The notes beneath the pieces are model-generated. The model ran no database searches. It saw only the letters and a program-made list of their open reading frames with translations, and was not told the origin of the DNA. From Cristatella mucedo (lineage: Eukaryota; Bryozoa; Phylactolaemata; Cristatellidae), in assembly GCA_009760855.2 (NCBI GenBank), contig WPIO01000001.1, positions 8,554,501 through 8,618,500 of the forward strand: 64,000 nucleotides of DNA. The letters are read 5' to 3'. The number at the start of each line of letters is the position of its first letter. The stretch's first letter is position 1. The position numbers and the translations under genes are program-made. Below are positions 10,300-22,159 of the stretch, piece by piece.

Positions 10300-12790
10300 A
10301 TACTGAATAAGGACGTATGACGAGAAGTCCATCCGTGGCGCCGTGACTGCGACGCGTGCGATGCATTTAGCATATGAACACGAATCGTGCCGTCTGAGGT
10401 CGTTTATGGGTAGTGCTGAAGAAATTAAATAAATCCGCCGGGAGCAGCAGCGTGACTTAAAACATATAATATAGTGACCTATAATTTATACCAGCGGGTG
10501 CGTACAGTACACTCGCATTAAAATGATCTTATCGTGCATGCACTATACGAATCATTAGCTCTCCTGCGGTGTCATTAGCTTTCCGGTGGTACTGGAGTGG
10601 ACGGAGCTACGCAGATAGACGAGCTTGAGTTATAGCGGCTGATCCAGGCTCCGCGGGAGATTGTCGATCTGGTGAAAAGCTGCAGCCGGGAGGACAGCGA
10701 CGTGTCCGGGTGACAAATTGCATCCTATAGATCCAGGATAGGTATTTTCAATGCTGTACTGAATGCAAATGCTTCGATTTGTCTGTCAGATTAAAATTCT
10801 TTTGTCGGGAGTTCGAAGCACACACATGTATGCGTACAATCACGCCGATTATCCAACCGTAGGCGCGTAAACTCACGCGAGATTAGGAGGCGTATGTGAA
10901 CGTGTAGACACTTCGATTCAAGTAGTCCTGACAGTGCCGTAAGGCATTCTGCATTCATGCAATTCATTAATAAAAATGTAGTACTCGCGCGATATCTTAT
11001 AGAATAGGCAGCTTAGACCCATGGAAAATTCCAGTGTTGCAGTGCAATGCCTGCTTGAGTGTCCGGTGACTTACCTGTTGATCCTGGCTTGCTACCACGA
11101 AAGGACTCGAACCAACGACCTGGATCGTGAAGTGCTCGTCCCGTACCTCAAGTCTCTTATTTTTTGTGACTCTGTCATTGCTGAGGCGTTTACTGAGCTT
11201 TGGCAACATGACTCTTATCGGCTTTTCCTACAGTCTCTTTCAGCTGTAGAGTTCATCGTATGCGACGTTTCCGTTTAGTTTCGACATTGTGAAGCTGAGC
11301 GGTTTCCTCAGTTATTTTTCTACTTCGTAGATGTCCACGATAGTCACGCATATATTCGGATCTCTCTGCTCTCGTATATTCTGGATCATGTGCTGTGAAA
11401 GACTCCACGATGGCCAGCAGAAAGTGACCATAAAAAGTGAAAGTGAAACTCTGTGTAAAGTGCGTGACAGTGTGTGGTGCCAGCGTCTGACGTATTCCTT
11501 TTGGTTCTACTAGATTTTAAAGATCTTTTTCTGTTTGGTATTATTTAAAAGTCGAGCAACATTTCCAAGCCATAAATAGGCGAGGGCCTTCTTAAAGCAT
11601 GCTGCTAGGAGATTTTTGCGAATGGTGGGGGAAGCTCTCTACCATTTTTGGCACTTCGCATCCTATGTAAAGAAACGTTTTTAGGTTTAAGTTAGTTGTA
11701 TGTCAGTGAGCAAGTGAACCGCCTTCAGCATTTAATATTAAAATTGTTTAGACCTTGTAATGTAACGATACCCCATTAAATTCTTGTATTAAAAGCACAC
11801 ATGTCTAAATTAAATCACAAATACCAAAAACTGTGTGCTGGGTTTTATTTTAGTACCAGCCCCGCATGTTTATGAGAACCACTTGCATGTCGCTCTGCCT
11901 TGCGAATTAGCATCAGGCTTACACACAGGCGTTTGAAGGAAACACTGGCCTATCGACTGTATATTTTTGGGCGACAGCAAATAACTTTATCCGCCAGCCT
12001 AGGGTTTCATTCAAGAGATAAAGTCCTGCAGGTTCTTTGCATGGCTTTTAGTTATCCATTGCTCCGATTTTCACGACGATGGCTCTTGGCTTAACATTAC
12101 CTAGTAACTGTTAGCGAGACTCAAATTTAGTACTGTGCTTTCAATGAGCATTTGTATTCTCGCCTGCACATTCGATCTTCTGGAGTCGCGAACATTCGCG
12201 AACCCCTAATTGCTTACTAATAATGGTACACGATGGCATTGTTCTCCAAAATAATGTATTAGCAATGGTATGACAATACTCGTTCAGTCGGGCGCTGATA
12301 AATAGCGAAATTTCGGGGAAATACGCAAGTGGCTTCAATCCAAACAAGCTGCAAGACCACATCTGTCGATCGAAACCACAGGCGTAGAAGAAACCTAACT
12401 ATCGACCGAAAGTAACTTCCGCTTCTGGCTGCAGTTGGTAATTGTCACGCACGATTGTAAGATTGGTGAAGGTTGGATCATCTTATTAAGTTCCAACGCA
12501 TTTGCATTGCGGTGAAACGCAAAATGGCCTCTCGGATATTTGCGACTGTTGCTACGTTGGGCTACTAGATTCGGAGAGTCACATCATAAGCTACGAGAAA
12601 TTTGTGTTATTCTCGGATTTCTGAAATTTATTGTAATTCTGTAATCCTTTTAATTCTGAGAGCCGGTCGGTATTAAGAACGCAGCCTCATGCTGAAACTA
12701 AGTTTGAATATCAGGCCTGTAGTGTGGGATAGCGGCCTTACAGCTATATTTGAGAAACAGTGATTGCATGAAACACCATCGCGTAAAAGG
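10300..12790. other. mostly unannotated; one possible SINE2 relic
   Basis: No convincing gene. At about 11050-11150 a box B-like GGACTCGAACC on plus and neighbouring text (complement of tRNA-like boxes) suggests an old minus-strand SINE2 head. The rest carries no clear repeat, ORF or splice-bounded exon. Confidence 0.4.
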
Positions 12791-12795
12791 AAATG

Positions 12796-13215
12796 CAGTT
12801 GTTTTTAGTACTCGATTGATGAGGTGTTCCTGCAGCTCATTCAAAGTACATTGCTCACCTGGACGCGAAAAAATGCGGTGCCACGCAGAGCGACCCTGGA
12901 GCAGTGCGGCTGAATGCTAAGCAAGCCAGGCACCTAGCACCAGGCACAATAGGCACGGGACATTGATGAAGCCTCAGCAGCAGCAGCTGCTGCTACTGCT
13001 GCTGTTGCTATAAATGCTGCTGCTGCTGCTTAGGCTCAATCGTAATTATGGGATTGACGACCCGTGCCAAAAGTAACGCAGCACCTGGCCAGCTTAGCAT
13101 TCAGCCGCACTGCTGCTGCTGGTCACTCTGCTTGGAACCGCAGTGCGTCCAGCTGAGCGATATACTTTCAATAAGCTGCAGGAGTATCTCGTTAATCGAG
13201 TACTAGAAGCAACTG
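12796..13215. repeat. 420-bp imperfect palindrome (foldback element)
   Basis: Two arms of about 190-200 bases face each other around a CTG/CAG-rich centre (12973-13030). The core arms are exact over 22 bases: 12901-12922 and the reverse complement at 13092-13113. Outward the match continues: CAGTTG...TAGTACTCGATT...CCTGCAGCTCATTCAAAGTA on the left pairs with the complement of TACTTTCAATAAGCTGCAGG...AATCGAGTACTAG...CAACTG on the right. Arm divergence is modest, so the inversion is not ancient. No target-site duplication or transposase was recognised. Confidence 0.85.
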
Positions 13216-13282
13216 GACGGTCAGAAAATGTATGCCACGTAACGCCAAGTCTATAGCTGATGGGCTCCTTCAGGACTTTATG

Positions 13283-13480
<198 letters not shown>

Positions 13481-13904
13481 AGGGGTCCAACAAAATTTCC
13501 ACCCTCAGCTCTCGAATAGTTAAGGTTCGACGCAGACTTTTGTGAATCCGCCCCAATAAACAAAAAGCCGCACCCTCTTCTGGAAGGGGAACCCCTGGAT
13601 CTGCTCTTCGTCGAATACTCGCCGCTCAGAAGCACTCTACAGTCTCTTCCAAGGAGTCACTGCGTCTCGAGATCCTCCATTTTGGAGAGCCCTGGCTTTG
13701 TGCTGTCGGCACGAAGACCCGGACGCATCTTGAAACCCCATCTAACGAGAAAGTGGTGCACTGCGTTTGGAGAGGCTGGACGTGTGTGCGCTCGCTCAGA
13801 CTGTGTTACCCGGCGTATTTGTCTAGCTAGCTTCATCGAGAGAGGAAAAATGGCTAGCTCCTAATTTAAATAGCCTCATTTAAGCTGCGTGCCTTTCATT
13901 AGAC

Positions 13905-14229
13905 TAGTGGCTCTCAACCTTCCTAATGCAGGGATCCTTTAATACAGTTCTTCAAGTTATGGCGAGCCCCAACCATACAAATATTTTCGCTTCTACTTCA
14001 TAACTGTAATTTTGCTAGTATGAATCACAATGTGAATATCTGATATGCAGGATATATTTTCATCGTTACGAATTTAACATATTTAAAAGCGTAGTGATTA
14101 GTCACAAAAAATACGCAATTATGGGAAAGGACCATCGGTAATGCGTGTTTTCCTATGGTCTAAGGCGACCCCTGTGAAAGGGTCGTTCGACCCCCAAAAG
14201 GGCCACGACCCACAGGTTGAGAACCGGTG
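13905..14229 (+). mobile_element. SPIN-like non-autonomous hAT element (MITE), 325 bp
   Basis: Terminal inverted repeats TAGTGGCTCTCAACCT at the left and, reading in from the right, CACCGGTTCTCAACCT. The flanks CATTAGAC (13897-13904) and CATTAGAT (14230-14237) form an 8-bp target-site duplication with TA in the middle, as hAT elements of this group prefer. Internal text such as CTTCATAACTGTAATTTTGC, ATATCTGATATGCAGGATA and, near the right end, GTGAAAGGGTCGTTCGACCC agrees with what I remember of SPIN_NA elements, a hAT family known for horizontal transfer among animals. There is no transposase ORF, so it depended on an autonomous relative. Confidence 0.85.
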
Positions 14230-14239
14230 CATTAGATCT

Positions 14240-15200
14240 TTCCACCCAGGCAAGCTTGTATGCCGTCATATGTCGAGGGCATGCAAGCTACGCGCCGAAA
14301 GTGACCAACCACGAGACGTCTTTATAGATTTATTAAAAAAGGGTAAACATCTCGATTTTGCGACCCTGAAGCTGCGTACAAAAGGCGCCATGCTAAGTGG
14401 GTCTTTTCAGACTTCTCCCCATAAGTTTACCAGGTTAGCCGTCATTACAATATGGTCGCTACTCGAAACAAGAGTTGCCCAATATCGAAAGCGGATACAC
14501 GAAACTTGTCACCGGATATTCCCTCCCATCATATAACTTTTTTAGCAAAAAAGAAAACTCCCTCACTGGAGAAAAGTCACTCAGCTGCTCGCCAAACAAG
14601 TTCCTTATACGACAAGCTCGTGGAGACTCTGCAAATAATCAGCTGTATTTCAAAATGTCAGGCTACGTGGGAGCCTTAAACTTCTGGAAAATAAACAGCT
14701 ATCAAATTGCAAAATGGAAATGCAATCTATTATGCAACCTAGCAATCTGTTATGGCTCGGTAACTTTGTTTATGTAAGTGAATACTTTTAAGTTCAATAG
14801 CCGTTGTCTCTTACGTCTACAAATGATCAGCGACTTGAGAAATGCTAAAGCAAGATTCATTGTCACTAAGAATTGTTATCCATAAAACGTTTTGCACTAA
14901 ACCAGAATAAAACTGTAGATTTGCTGTTTTTCTCATCTCTTGTAATTCTTCGGCATTTCTTGGCATGATTCTAGTACTCCACATTAAAAATGTCAAGACT
15001 GGTGACTTCGTGTACTGTATATGCATTTTCCGTTGACTGATCATTCGCTGTTGTCAGGTAGAGTTCAATTACCTTAATCTTTTTTCACGCAGTTGCGCGT
15101 GCTGATTGATCATGATAATCCTAAGCACTCCGATTGAAGAAACTGAAAAAATCTGGCGTTGCTTTCTTTGATTCACTATTTTCACACTTTCTTCCAGCTA
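14240..15200. other. unannotated stretch
   Basis: Overlapping small plus ORFs at 14141-14777 show no motif or splice support, and the first overlaps the hAT element. Nothing else recognised. Confidence 0.4.
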
Positions 15201-15206
15201 TTCCAG

Positions 15207-15275
<69 letters not shown>
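15207..15275. repeat. (AT)n microsatellite
   Basis: About 60 bases of TA dinucleotides ending in ATACATATAG. The final AG borders the open frame at 15277. Confidence 0.95.
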
Positions 15276-15276
15276 G

Positions 15277-15583
15277 TACTTCTCGTTCCGCTCCTTGAGT
15301 CTTGCTGTCAAACGTTCGCTGGTAGACTTGACATGGATTAAGGTCTCTCGTGAGATCGCCGGGGTCTTTCTTGTTGACAAGTACGGCTTCCTCTCCTCAG
15401 CGGCGTCTGCGAAATTGGAATGCGGATCTGAAATAGCTTCCCCGCTGTCTGGCTTGCTTCGCCCTCCTGTAGATCAGGCAGATCCCTCGCCGAAATGGCG
15501 GCATGGTAGTGAGGCGATGGAAAAAGCAATGTGTGGATACAGGATCGAAGGCGCGCTCCTGCCAGTTCAATATTTGGACAAAG
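15277..15583 (+). CDS. possible internal exon, unidentified
   Basis: Open frame of 102 codons that could begin after the AG at 15275-15276 in phase 0. It ends at a good donor, GACAAAG|GTAAGT at 15584, in phase 1. The composition is protein-like (KRSLVDLTWIKVSREIAG, ECGSEIASPLSGLL, DPSPKWRHGSEAMEKAM). The acceptor is weak because it follows an AT repeat rather than a pyrimidine tract, so the true 5' border may lie inside. No family recognised and partner exons unknown. Confidence 0.3.
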
Positions 15584-15854
15584 GTAAGTCAGTTTCGCCA
15601 AATTCTTGGAATGGCAAACTACACGGCTCTCTTTTCTCCCCCCCCCCCTATCAGCCTATGCACGCAACGGAATTGTGAAAAATAAGACATTATATTTCAC
15701 GAATTCCCTAATGCTATGCAAGAAGCTCCAACAAACTAGCTGCGATTGCTCACCTTACCTTTAGGCTTCGTCTAGCAGTGTTCGCAAATAAGATGATGCA
15801 TTGATTTAAGATGATTTAAGAGTTATTTATTTAAGATGATTAATTAGACGACCA

Positions 15855-16665
15855 CGTCAGCTCCACAATCAAGTCTGCCTACTTTCAGCTACATTACATT
15901 GCCGAAATTCGGGCTTGTTTAGATAAGGATACCACGTCTAAGTTGGTCCATGCATTTGTGACGCCCCGTCTTGACTTCTGTGACTCACTGCTAGCTGGCC
16001 TACTGGCATGTGCAATCGGGCTCTTGCAGCTGGTGCAAAACTCCGCAGCTAGGCTTGTCTGTCGTGAGCGTAGCGGTTGCCACATCACGCCACTTCTCGC
16101 CGACCTGCACTGGCTACCAGTCAAGCAACGGATTGGCTTTAAGGTTTTGTCACTCACTTTTAGCTCACTTCATTCTTTGGTTCCAGCCTATCTCTCAGAT
16201 CTACTCCCCACAAGGCCAAGCATAGTACCACCTGCTTTTCGGAATCCAACAGTATACCGCTACATTGTACAAACCTCAAATCCTTTGGAGATCGTGCATT
16301 TAGTTCGTATGCTCCCAAAGCCTGGAACTCACTCCAGACTTGCGTCAGAATATCCCCTGACTTGACCACATTTATAAAGAACTTGAAAACACACCTATTT
16401 AGGAGAGCATTTGGTGGGTCCCTGCGATTCGTTCTTCCTGTGCTTATGCGTGCTGACATCGTGCATGCTGCCACCAACCACACTTGCATGCTGATCCTGT
16501 GCATGTCACCCCTAACCATGTTATTCATGTTGTTTATCAGGCATGATATTACTTGCCATTCAAACGCGTTTCCCTTTGCAGCAAATGCAAAGCGCCTAGG
16601 CAGAGATTGAGTTCTCTGAGGGCACTTTATCAAGTGCATTATTATTATATTATTATTATTGATGT
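15855..16665 (+). mobile_element. LINE-A, best preserved 3' end with RT C-terminal relic
   Basis: Plus-strand 5'-truncated non-LTR retrotransposon. From about 15895 it encodes the end of an L2/CR1-like reverse transcriptase ORF: VTPRLDFCDSLLAGL, LQLVQNSAARLVCRER, HITPLLADLHWLPVKQRI, SLVPAYLSDLLPTRPS. After a stop near 16364 come another short conserved stretch, the 3' untranslated region, the block GCGCCTAGGCAGAGATTGAG...GAGGGCAC and an (ATT)n tail at 16639-16660. Some frameshifts interrupt the coding part. It serves as the reference copy for the other LINE-A fragments. Confidence 0.85.
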
Positions 16666-16669
16666 ACTC

Positions 16670-17455
16670 AGGGCTAGTCTTTATCCTCGAAAGGCATGCC
16701 GAAGTACGCTTAGGTTTCGAGCATCTAAATGGGGGCTGTGGCCGAGCAGTCGCAGAGCCATCTTTCGCTCTTCCGTCGATACATTGTGCTCACACATACG
16801 TAGAGAAATGCATCTGCCGGGTGCAAGCAAACACTTGATGCATGTCAACCAACTATGGTATTTATTAATCTTTTAATCGGCAATTGCATAAACTGAAATA
16901 ATTGCTTAAGGCAACCAGCACTATTTACTACTATGTAATAGGCTTATGTATGCGTTACCTCAGCAATTCTAGTAGCGGCACAACGGGTGCGAACAGTGTG
17001 CGAATCTGACATCCGAACCGTACCTAATAGGAAAGTTAGAGATTGACGAAATATCACGGTCCTGACAGGAAAAGCGATTTTGATAAAAAAAAATAGCTAT
17101 TTTATATTTTATTTAGGTGTAAGTGGTGAGAAAAATACTGTGCACCTACGGACAAGAATTAATTGAATTATGTTACCAATATTTGCTTATATCATAGCTC
17201 ATTGTTTTGGAGGAAATTCGATTACTTGAGTATTCAACATAATCCTTTTTCCAAAGAGCTTTGGTTTCCACCACGAGGTGTTCATTTAAGTAGCAAAGTT
17301 CGTTAGCTTAAAATAGAAATGAAAAATACGGGAACTTTAAAAGAGTTGTTTCGCCATGGCCTCGAGTAGCAGTTATTCATGGGTTGGTTCCTGCAGAGTT
17401 ATAACTCAGATACGCTAACAGTTGTGCTGCTAACTATGACTGCTGATAATTTTGT
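16670..17455. other. unannotated stretch
   Basis: No ORF, repeat or splice-bounded exon that I can support. Confidence 0.4.
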
Positions 17456-17459
17456 GTTA

Positions 17460-18075
17460 AAGCGATTAGGCAACTGCAGCTGACTATGAATATAGCTGCA
17501 AGGCTAGTCTTCAAGTCCCAGAAGTTTGAGCACGTTTCTCCTTTGCTAAAAGAGCTAAGATGAATGCTGGTTGACCAACGGATTCAGAGCAAGGTTTCTT
17601 ACGCTGACCCACAAGGCCCGCCACGGTTTGGCTCCTTCGTACCTAGCTGAACTGCTGCATCAGTTTCAGCCTGTTCGCGCCCTCAGGTCCTGTGTGGACA
17701 ATAAATTAGCTGTCCTATTCCTCCGCTTAAAGAACGTTGGCGACGACAGAAGCTTTAGCTCTGAAGGTCGTAGACTGTGGAACTGGCTTCCACAATTCTT
17801 ACGCAACGACAACTACTCTCCTGCTGCCGACTATGGCTCATCCTTTTCAGCGGTCCTGAGCTGCTACTTTCATGCTACTCACTACCTCAACTGCTCTCCT
17901 GCCTCTGCTATGCTTCCCACTTTCTCTTTGTTGCGTGAGATAAAGTCTGTTGGCTACCGAATGCGTAGCGAAAGCCGCTTAGGCTTTTGAGCGCGCTATA
18001 CAAAACTCTCCTGCGTAACACCCACATGGTCTTTATGGCTTTGTGGAGTTACAGACGGAGATACATTACATTATT
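17460..18075 (+). mobile_element. LINE-B 3' end with ORF C-terminal relic
   Basis: A second non-LTR family. The frame at 17490-17990 reads NIAARLVFKSQKFEHVSPLLKEL in part, then (after a frameshift near 17570) THKARHGLAPSYLAELLHQF, SCVDNKLAVLFLRLKN and GRRLWNWLPQFLRN. This pattern is typical of the C-terminal tail of such elements. The 3' region ends in ATGGTCTTTATGGCTTTGTG and GACGGAGATACATTACATTA. Further copies lie at 54030-54640 (minus) and, as the 3' end only, at 9640-9712 (minus). It is inactive here. Confidence 0.75.
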
Positions 18076-18433
18076 CAGATGCGCACGTACAGTAGAGTCT
18101 CTTAGTACCAGTCATGCAAATGCAGATTGAGTAAGTAAATGTTGCCAACTAATCGACAGGTACTTGATGTCGCTGCCGCTTTCCTTTAGCTCATTTGCGC
18201 CCAAGTTTTTATTCGCTCTTAAACTTTCCGCAGCATTTCCGTTCTACAGCAGGAAGTTGATCAAGTTGGACGCCTCTTGGCTGTCCGCTAGAACATAGAT
18301 CTGGGCAAAGCTTTGTTGCGGTGTCTCATGTGTCATAGGTACAAGCTCAAGTTCTCCACTGCAATGCCACGCACACGTCCATGCGTCAACATATGTGACC
18401 CGGCCAAGCCAAAACAAGTCGCAGCGATTTCAG

Positions 18434-18582
18434 CTGTGTCTTGACGTACGGAGCGCGAGCATCTCTAAGCGCTTGCCACCAGCTCGAAGAGCACAGGACG
18501 CGGTGCGCTTGGCTGCGTGCTACTCGCGTGTGCCGGGAAGTGCAAAGGGCCTGCAAACTCTACTCGTCCCGTGGGGAGCCTA
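18434..18582 (+). CDS. possible internal exon, unidentified
   Basis: Acceptor GCGATTTCAG| at 18433 and donor GAGCCTA|GTAAGT at 18583 bound an open frame of 49 codons (phase 2 in, phase 1 out). It reads CVLTYGARASLSACHQLEE...CAWLRATRVCREV...ACKLYSSRGEP, helical and with five spaced cysteines. No family recognised. A competing frame is also open, so strand and frame are not certain. Confidence 0.28.
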
Positions 18583-18857
18583 GTAAGTACGTGCCTGCTC
18601 TCGCTACTGGCGGCAAATAAGTGCAAGAAAGGCGCGGAGCTTTTAAAAGCAGGAAGTTATAAGCGGGTCACACGTTTGACTCATAAGCTATGACAAGCAC
18701 GTATTTGTGTTCGGCGTCGTAATGGCTAAGTGGCGGCACGGTTGCCAAAATAAAGTGTTGAAAAGAAGAATAAATTAGCAGGGTCTCTTCTCCCCTTATT
18801 GCCCAATTGTTTGCCTCTGCCGATGAGGATACCGTTTGATTTTTTCGATAATTTATA

Positions 18858-18945
18858 ATAATAATAATAATACATCTGACAAAGCGCCCTCGGAGAACTC
18901 AATCTTTTTCTAGGCGCTTCGCAATTGCTTCAATGGAAGCACAAT
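18858..18945 (-). mobile_element. LINE-A 3' tail fragment
   Basis: Begins with (AAT)n at 18858-18872, then the complement of the LINE-A tail block (AAAGCGCCCTCGGAGAACTC, TTTTTCTAGGCGCTTCGCAA). Confidence 0.75.
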
Positions 18946-18959
18946 CGAACAAAGTGCTC

Positions 18960-19380
18960 CGATTTTCGCTACGCACAATTTCGTCTTTCAGAGCCATTCT
19001 TTCCTTTTCGCGGGCTCGCTGGCAGACTGCCCTGCAATGCCAAGTGGCAGACCTCTTATACAATTATAAAAAGGGTACACGTCCATGTTTGCATGCCTTC
19101 AGCCCTGTCTTTAAGAGTTGCAAGGACCCTGTGTGCTGCACAGAATGCTGCACGCTGGAAGAGGCACTGCAGAGCGAAGCAGCCTCGTGCACAAAGACCT
19201 ATTGCCAACCACCTTTTGAGGCAGCTGACCGAAACAGCAGCGACTTTGCGACCCTACGGCTGACCCGATGGATCTGAGGTGCCTTACCTCAACGAGCTGT
19301 CGAGGCAGCAGCCCCATTACCGAGTCTCGTCGTCGAGCTGCACCCGGCTCGTCTGTAAGTTCTTTTGGGCAATTTTCTAA
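18960..19380. other. possible coding region, not resolved
   Basis: Two plus frames and one minus frame are open with cysteine-rich, protein-like composition (for example SCKDPVCCTECCTLEEAL and CTKTYC on plus at about 19118-19215). A GTAAGT donor lies at 19352. I cannot decide strand or exon borders. Confidence 0.25.
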
Positions 19381-19689
19381 CGTGCGAAAGTGAGAAATCC
19401 TATGTCAAGGTAGCCGGTGCCCGAACCAATAAACCATTAGATGACGAAAAGCCTCAAGACAGTCGCCGATAGTTGCAGCATTCTGAAGCTGGAGTTTAAG
19501 GTTTTTCGAAGCAAAATGACGCCTGTCCTCCAGACGAGTCCAGGGTGCCGTTATAGAATAGTCAATTTTAAGCTGGAAATCGTGGAGATTTATAATCAGG
19601 TTGCATTAAATATCCAGTCGTTTGTTCGCACGCCTCTATTACCAAGAGTTTCTGTTGTTGAAACAACATGACTGTCCACCAGACAGGTT

Positions 19690-19845
19690 GAAGAGCGATA
19701 CAGAATTTTCGCAGGCACCAAATGCATGGATCAACTAACTCGCCAGGGCCCTTGCTGTGGGCGCTCATTTATTGACAACTGCAAGTGGTGGTGATAACTG
19801 TTAAGGCTCCTCTGCTTCAATACAAATGAGGTAATTAATATTATT
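19690..19845 (+). mobile_element. SINE2 relic
   Basis: The 3' half is recognisable: CAACTGCAAGTGGTGGTGAT, AACTGTTAAGGCTCCTCTGC, TTCAATACAAATGAGG. The tRNA-like head is decayed. Confidence 0.6.
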
Positions 19846-19879
19846 CAGGCTAATATTTTTTCAGCATTATCTTGAAATA

Positions 19880-20225
19880 GCAAGGAAGACACAGAGGCTG
19901 CCTCAAAGCTATTCACTCATCATTGCCTCTGCGAGCTATGGACATCTTTGCAGCAGCTGGTGGATGATAAAACCACTTCTTACTGACCTATACTGGCTTC
20001 AAATCAATCAGCTTATCACCTTCAAGGTTCTGCCATTCATGAGATTTGTTGTCACTCAGCCGGCTCTCGTTCCTTAAGCTACGGAGCTGCCCTTTTGAGC
20101 AATCTAAAATCCTTTCCAGATCCGAGTCTTCAGCTTGTATACCCCAGTTTCCTTTACAGCATATGTAAAGTGCCTAGAAAGAGACAGTTCTCTGATGGCG
20201 CCGTGCAAGTTTATTATTCTTATTG
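19880..20225 (+). mobile_element. decayed LINE-A fragment
   Basis: Contains a degraded copy of the RT C-terminal segment (LTDLYWLQINQLITFKVL-like frame near 19985-20040) and a tail AAAGTGCCTAGAAAGAGACA...TCTGATGGCGCC ending in TTATTATTCTTATTG. Confidence 0.6.
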
Positions 20226-20229
20226 TTAA

Positions 20230-21285
20230 TACACGCCTGGACCCAATTCAGTCTAACGTCATGGCATTTCGTGACTTTTATGTTCCAAGCAAGCCAGTTA
20301 TCTTCGTTCCTTAAAGCACTTGGTCAGTCGTCAATGCGAATTATCCTGCGTGTGCTTGCTTATTCGTGCTGCGATTGTGCATGTTATCACTAAGCAATCG
20401 ATATGCTTCCTGCACGGGAATATCAGTCGTCTTATCGTGTTGGGCAGCCAGCAATCCTAGCCCAACCACAAATTAAGAGGTATACAAAACAATTGTCTGG
20501 TATGGGGTGAGCTCAGAGTGTGGTCAAGGCAGTGCCTCCCTGTAAGGAAACAGCACCTCTTAGTAAGTGCTTGCCGATGAGCCATCCATCGATCATCACA
20601 GTCAATTGTCTCACAGAAGCAGGCGACATTGTGATGTGGCCAGGGCTGGCGACTGATAGAGGGTGCGACAGTTCATAAATCATCATATAAGCACTCAAGC
20701 AGTCTCTGACCTACAGAGATGCAGAGACCGGCTGAGAAAGAGCCGGGCGCACCAGAAACCACACCTCCCGTGGCTAATCGGCACAGACTTCCACATGAAC
20801 CCATCTAACAGCTAGACAAGGCATCGGCTTGTGTCCCTGTCGGGGTGTAAATCGACATCTGAGCTGGACGAGGCCACAGACAACGACCCATTAAAGCTCG
20901 ACCATATTTGAACACGGTCGATCTACATAATCAGTAGGGTTTCAACACTAATTCAAAACGTTACCTTTGGAGGTCTTGACCTTACCGAACACAAACATTT
21001 CGTAGCACTGGCCTACTTCGTCAGCTATTGCCAGCCGTAGTGAATCACCGGGCCGAAGCAAAAATGCATCACAGCTGAGTAAGGAGCTAAGCAGCCGGCC
21101 ACAGCGATCCTGGGGTCAGGAAGGGCCGACCGACCTCTGCCTTGAATCAGAACAGGTGGCAGCATGACTAGGCAGGCATCCAAGCGGCAGGCATAGCCCT
21201 TGACCAAGTCACTGCTACCTGGGCTTCACTACACACAAGCAGCACTACGTGTGCCACAAGGTTATCAAGGTTATATGCCCAGGAG
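20230..21285. other. unannotated stretch, probably beyond the 3' end of the Eph gene
   Basis: No convincing ORF or repeat. It lies downstream of the receptor stop codon and of the possible polyadenylation signal. Confidence 0.4.
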
Positions 21286-21291
21286 CTGGGC

Positions 21292-21297
21292 TTTATT
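21292..21297 (-). terminator. possible polyadenylation signal of the Eph gene
   Basis: AATAAA on the minus strand, 863 bases past the stop codon at 22160. It is the first exact hexamer I find downstream. The 3' UTR in between is GC-rich and CAG/CTG-rich. Confidence 0.35.
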
Positions 21298-22159
21298 GCC
21301 ACACAAAACGACGAGGCTTCGATGGCTCAGTAGCCACCTCCGTGCTATACGGCAGGCATGCACTGTAGGCCGGCAAATGGTAGAGCGTGCATAGCTACGG
21401 CAGTCACACCAATGAAAAGCAAGGAGCCCTGCGTCTGTGACGTCAGACGTGTGACGTCAGACGTCTGTGGCCCACTGAACCTACAGTGGCGGCAAAAGCG
21501 TGGCTGAGGTGATCCTCGCGACAGCACTGAAGCCCGAGTCCTGCTCTTGTTCAGCTGTCGGTAGAATCACGAACGGCTGCCGGACGGCAGTGGCACCATT
21601 GCCAGCGGAAGCGTCGTCGTCTACTGGCGGCCAGGCAGAACGTTGGCCTGCCCCTTCTCAAGGCTTTCCGGATCGCAGCTATATGATAGCTGCCCGGCAG
21701 CAGCCGTTGCCGCCACGGGGTGGAGGCGGCACCTGGGCCCGAGTCTCGAGCGGCTGCCTTTCGAGACCTCCCGCGAGGAGCAGGCGACTGGCGAATTGCA
21801 AACAGCCCGGTGCCAGAGAGCTGAGAGCAACCAACGCAAGAGTTAGCGCCGCCCAGCTCGACGGGGTCCACACGTCCTTTGATGTCGACTCCAGCTTCGC
21901 AGCTGCCCTGGAGCAGCTGCCGTGGAGCTGCTGCGCGTTCTGCCACTGGATGTTCTTCATTCTCTCCGAGAATTGTTTTTGGCAGCAGCAGCTAGGGTCG
22001 GCAGCGGCAGCTGCAGCAGCTGCAGTGCGGCTGCTGCCTGGACGGTATGGGCGTGCCGCGCTCCGCCAGCTACCACTGCAGGGGAGCTGGGCAGGCGCCG
22101 GCAACAGCAGCTAGTGGGCCAGAGGGTTGGGCAGCCCCTCCGGCATGCTCAGACACGCC

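Noticed and set aside
16010..16639. Several overlapping ORFs on both strands around 16.0-16.6 kb as separate genes
   Set aside because: They are pieces and shadows of the LINE-A RT end and its 3' untranslated region.
21500..22114. 204-codon plus ORF next to the Eph stop codon
   Set aside because: Lies opposite the CAG-rich 3' UTR. It has polyalanine and low-complexity text with no motif or splice support.
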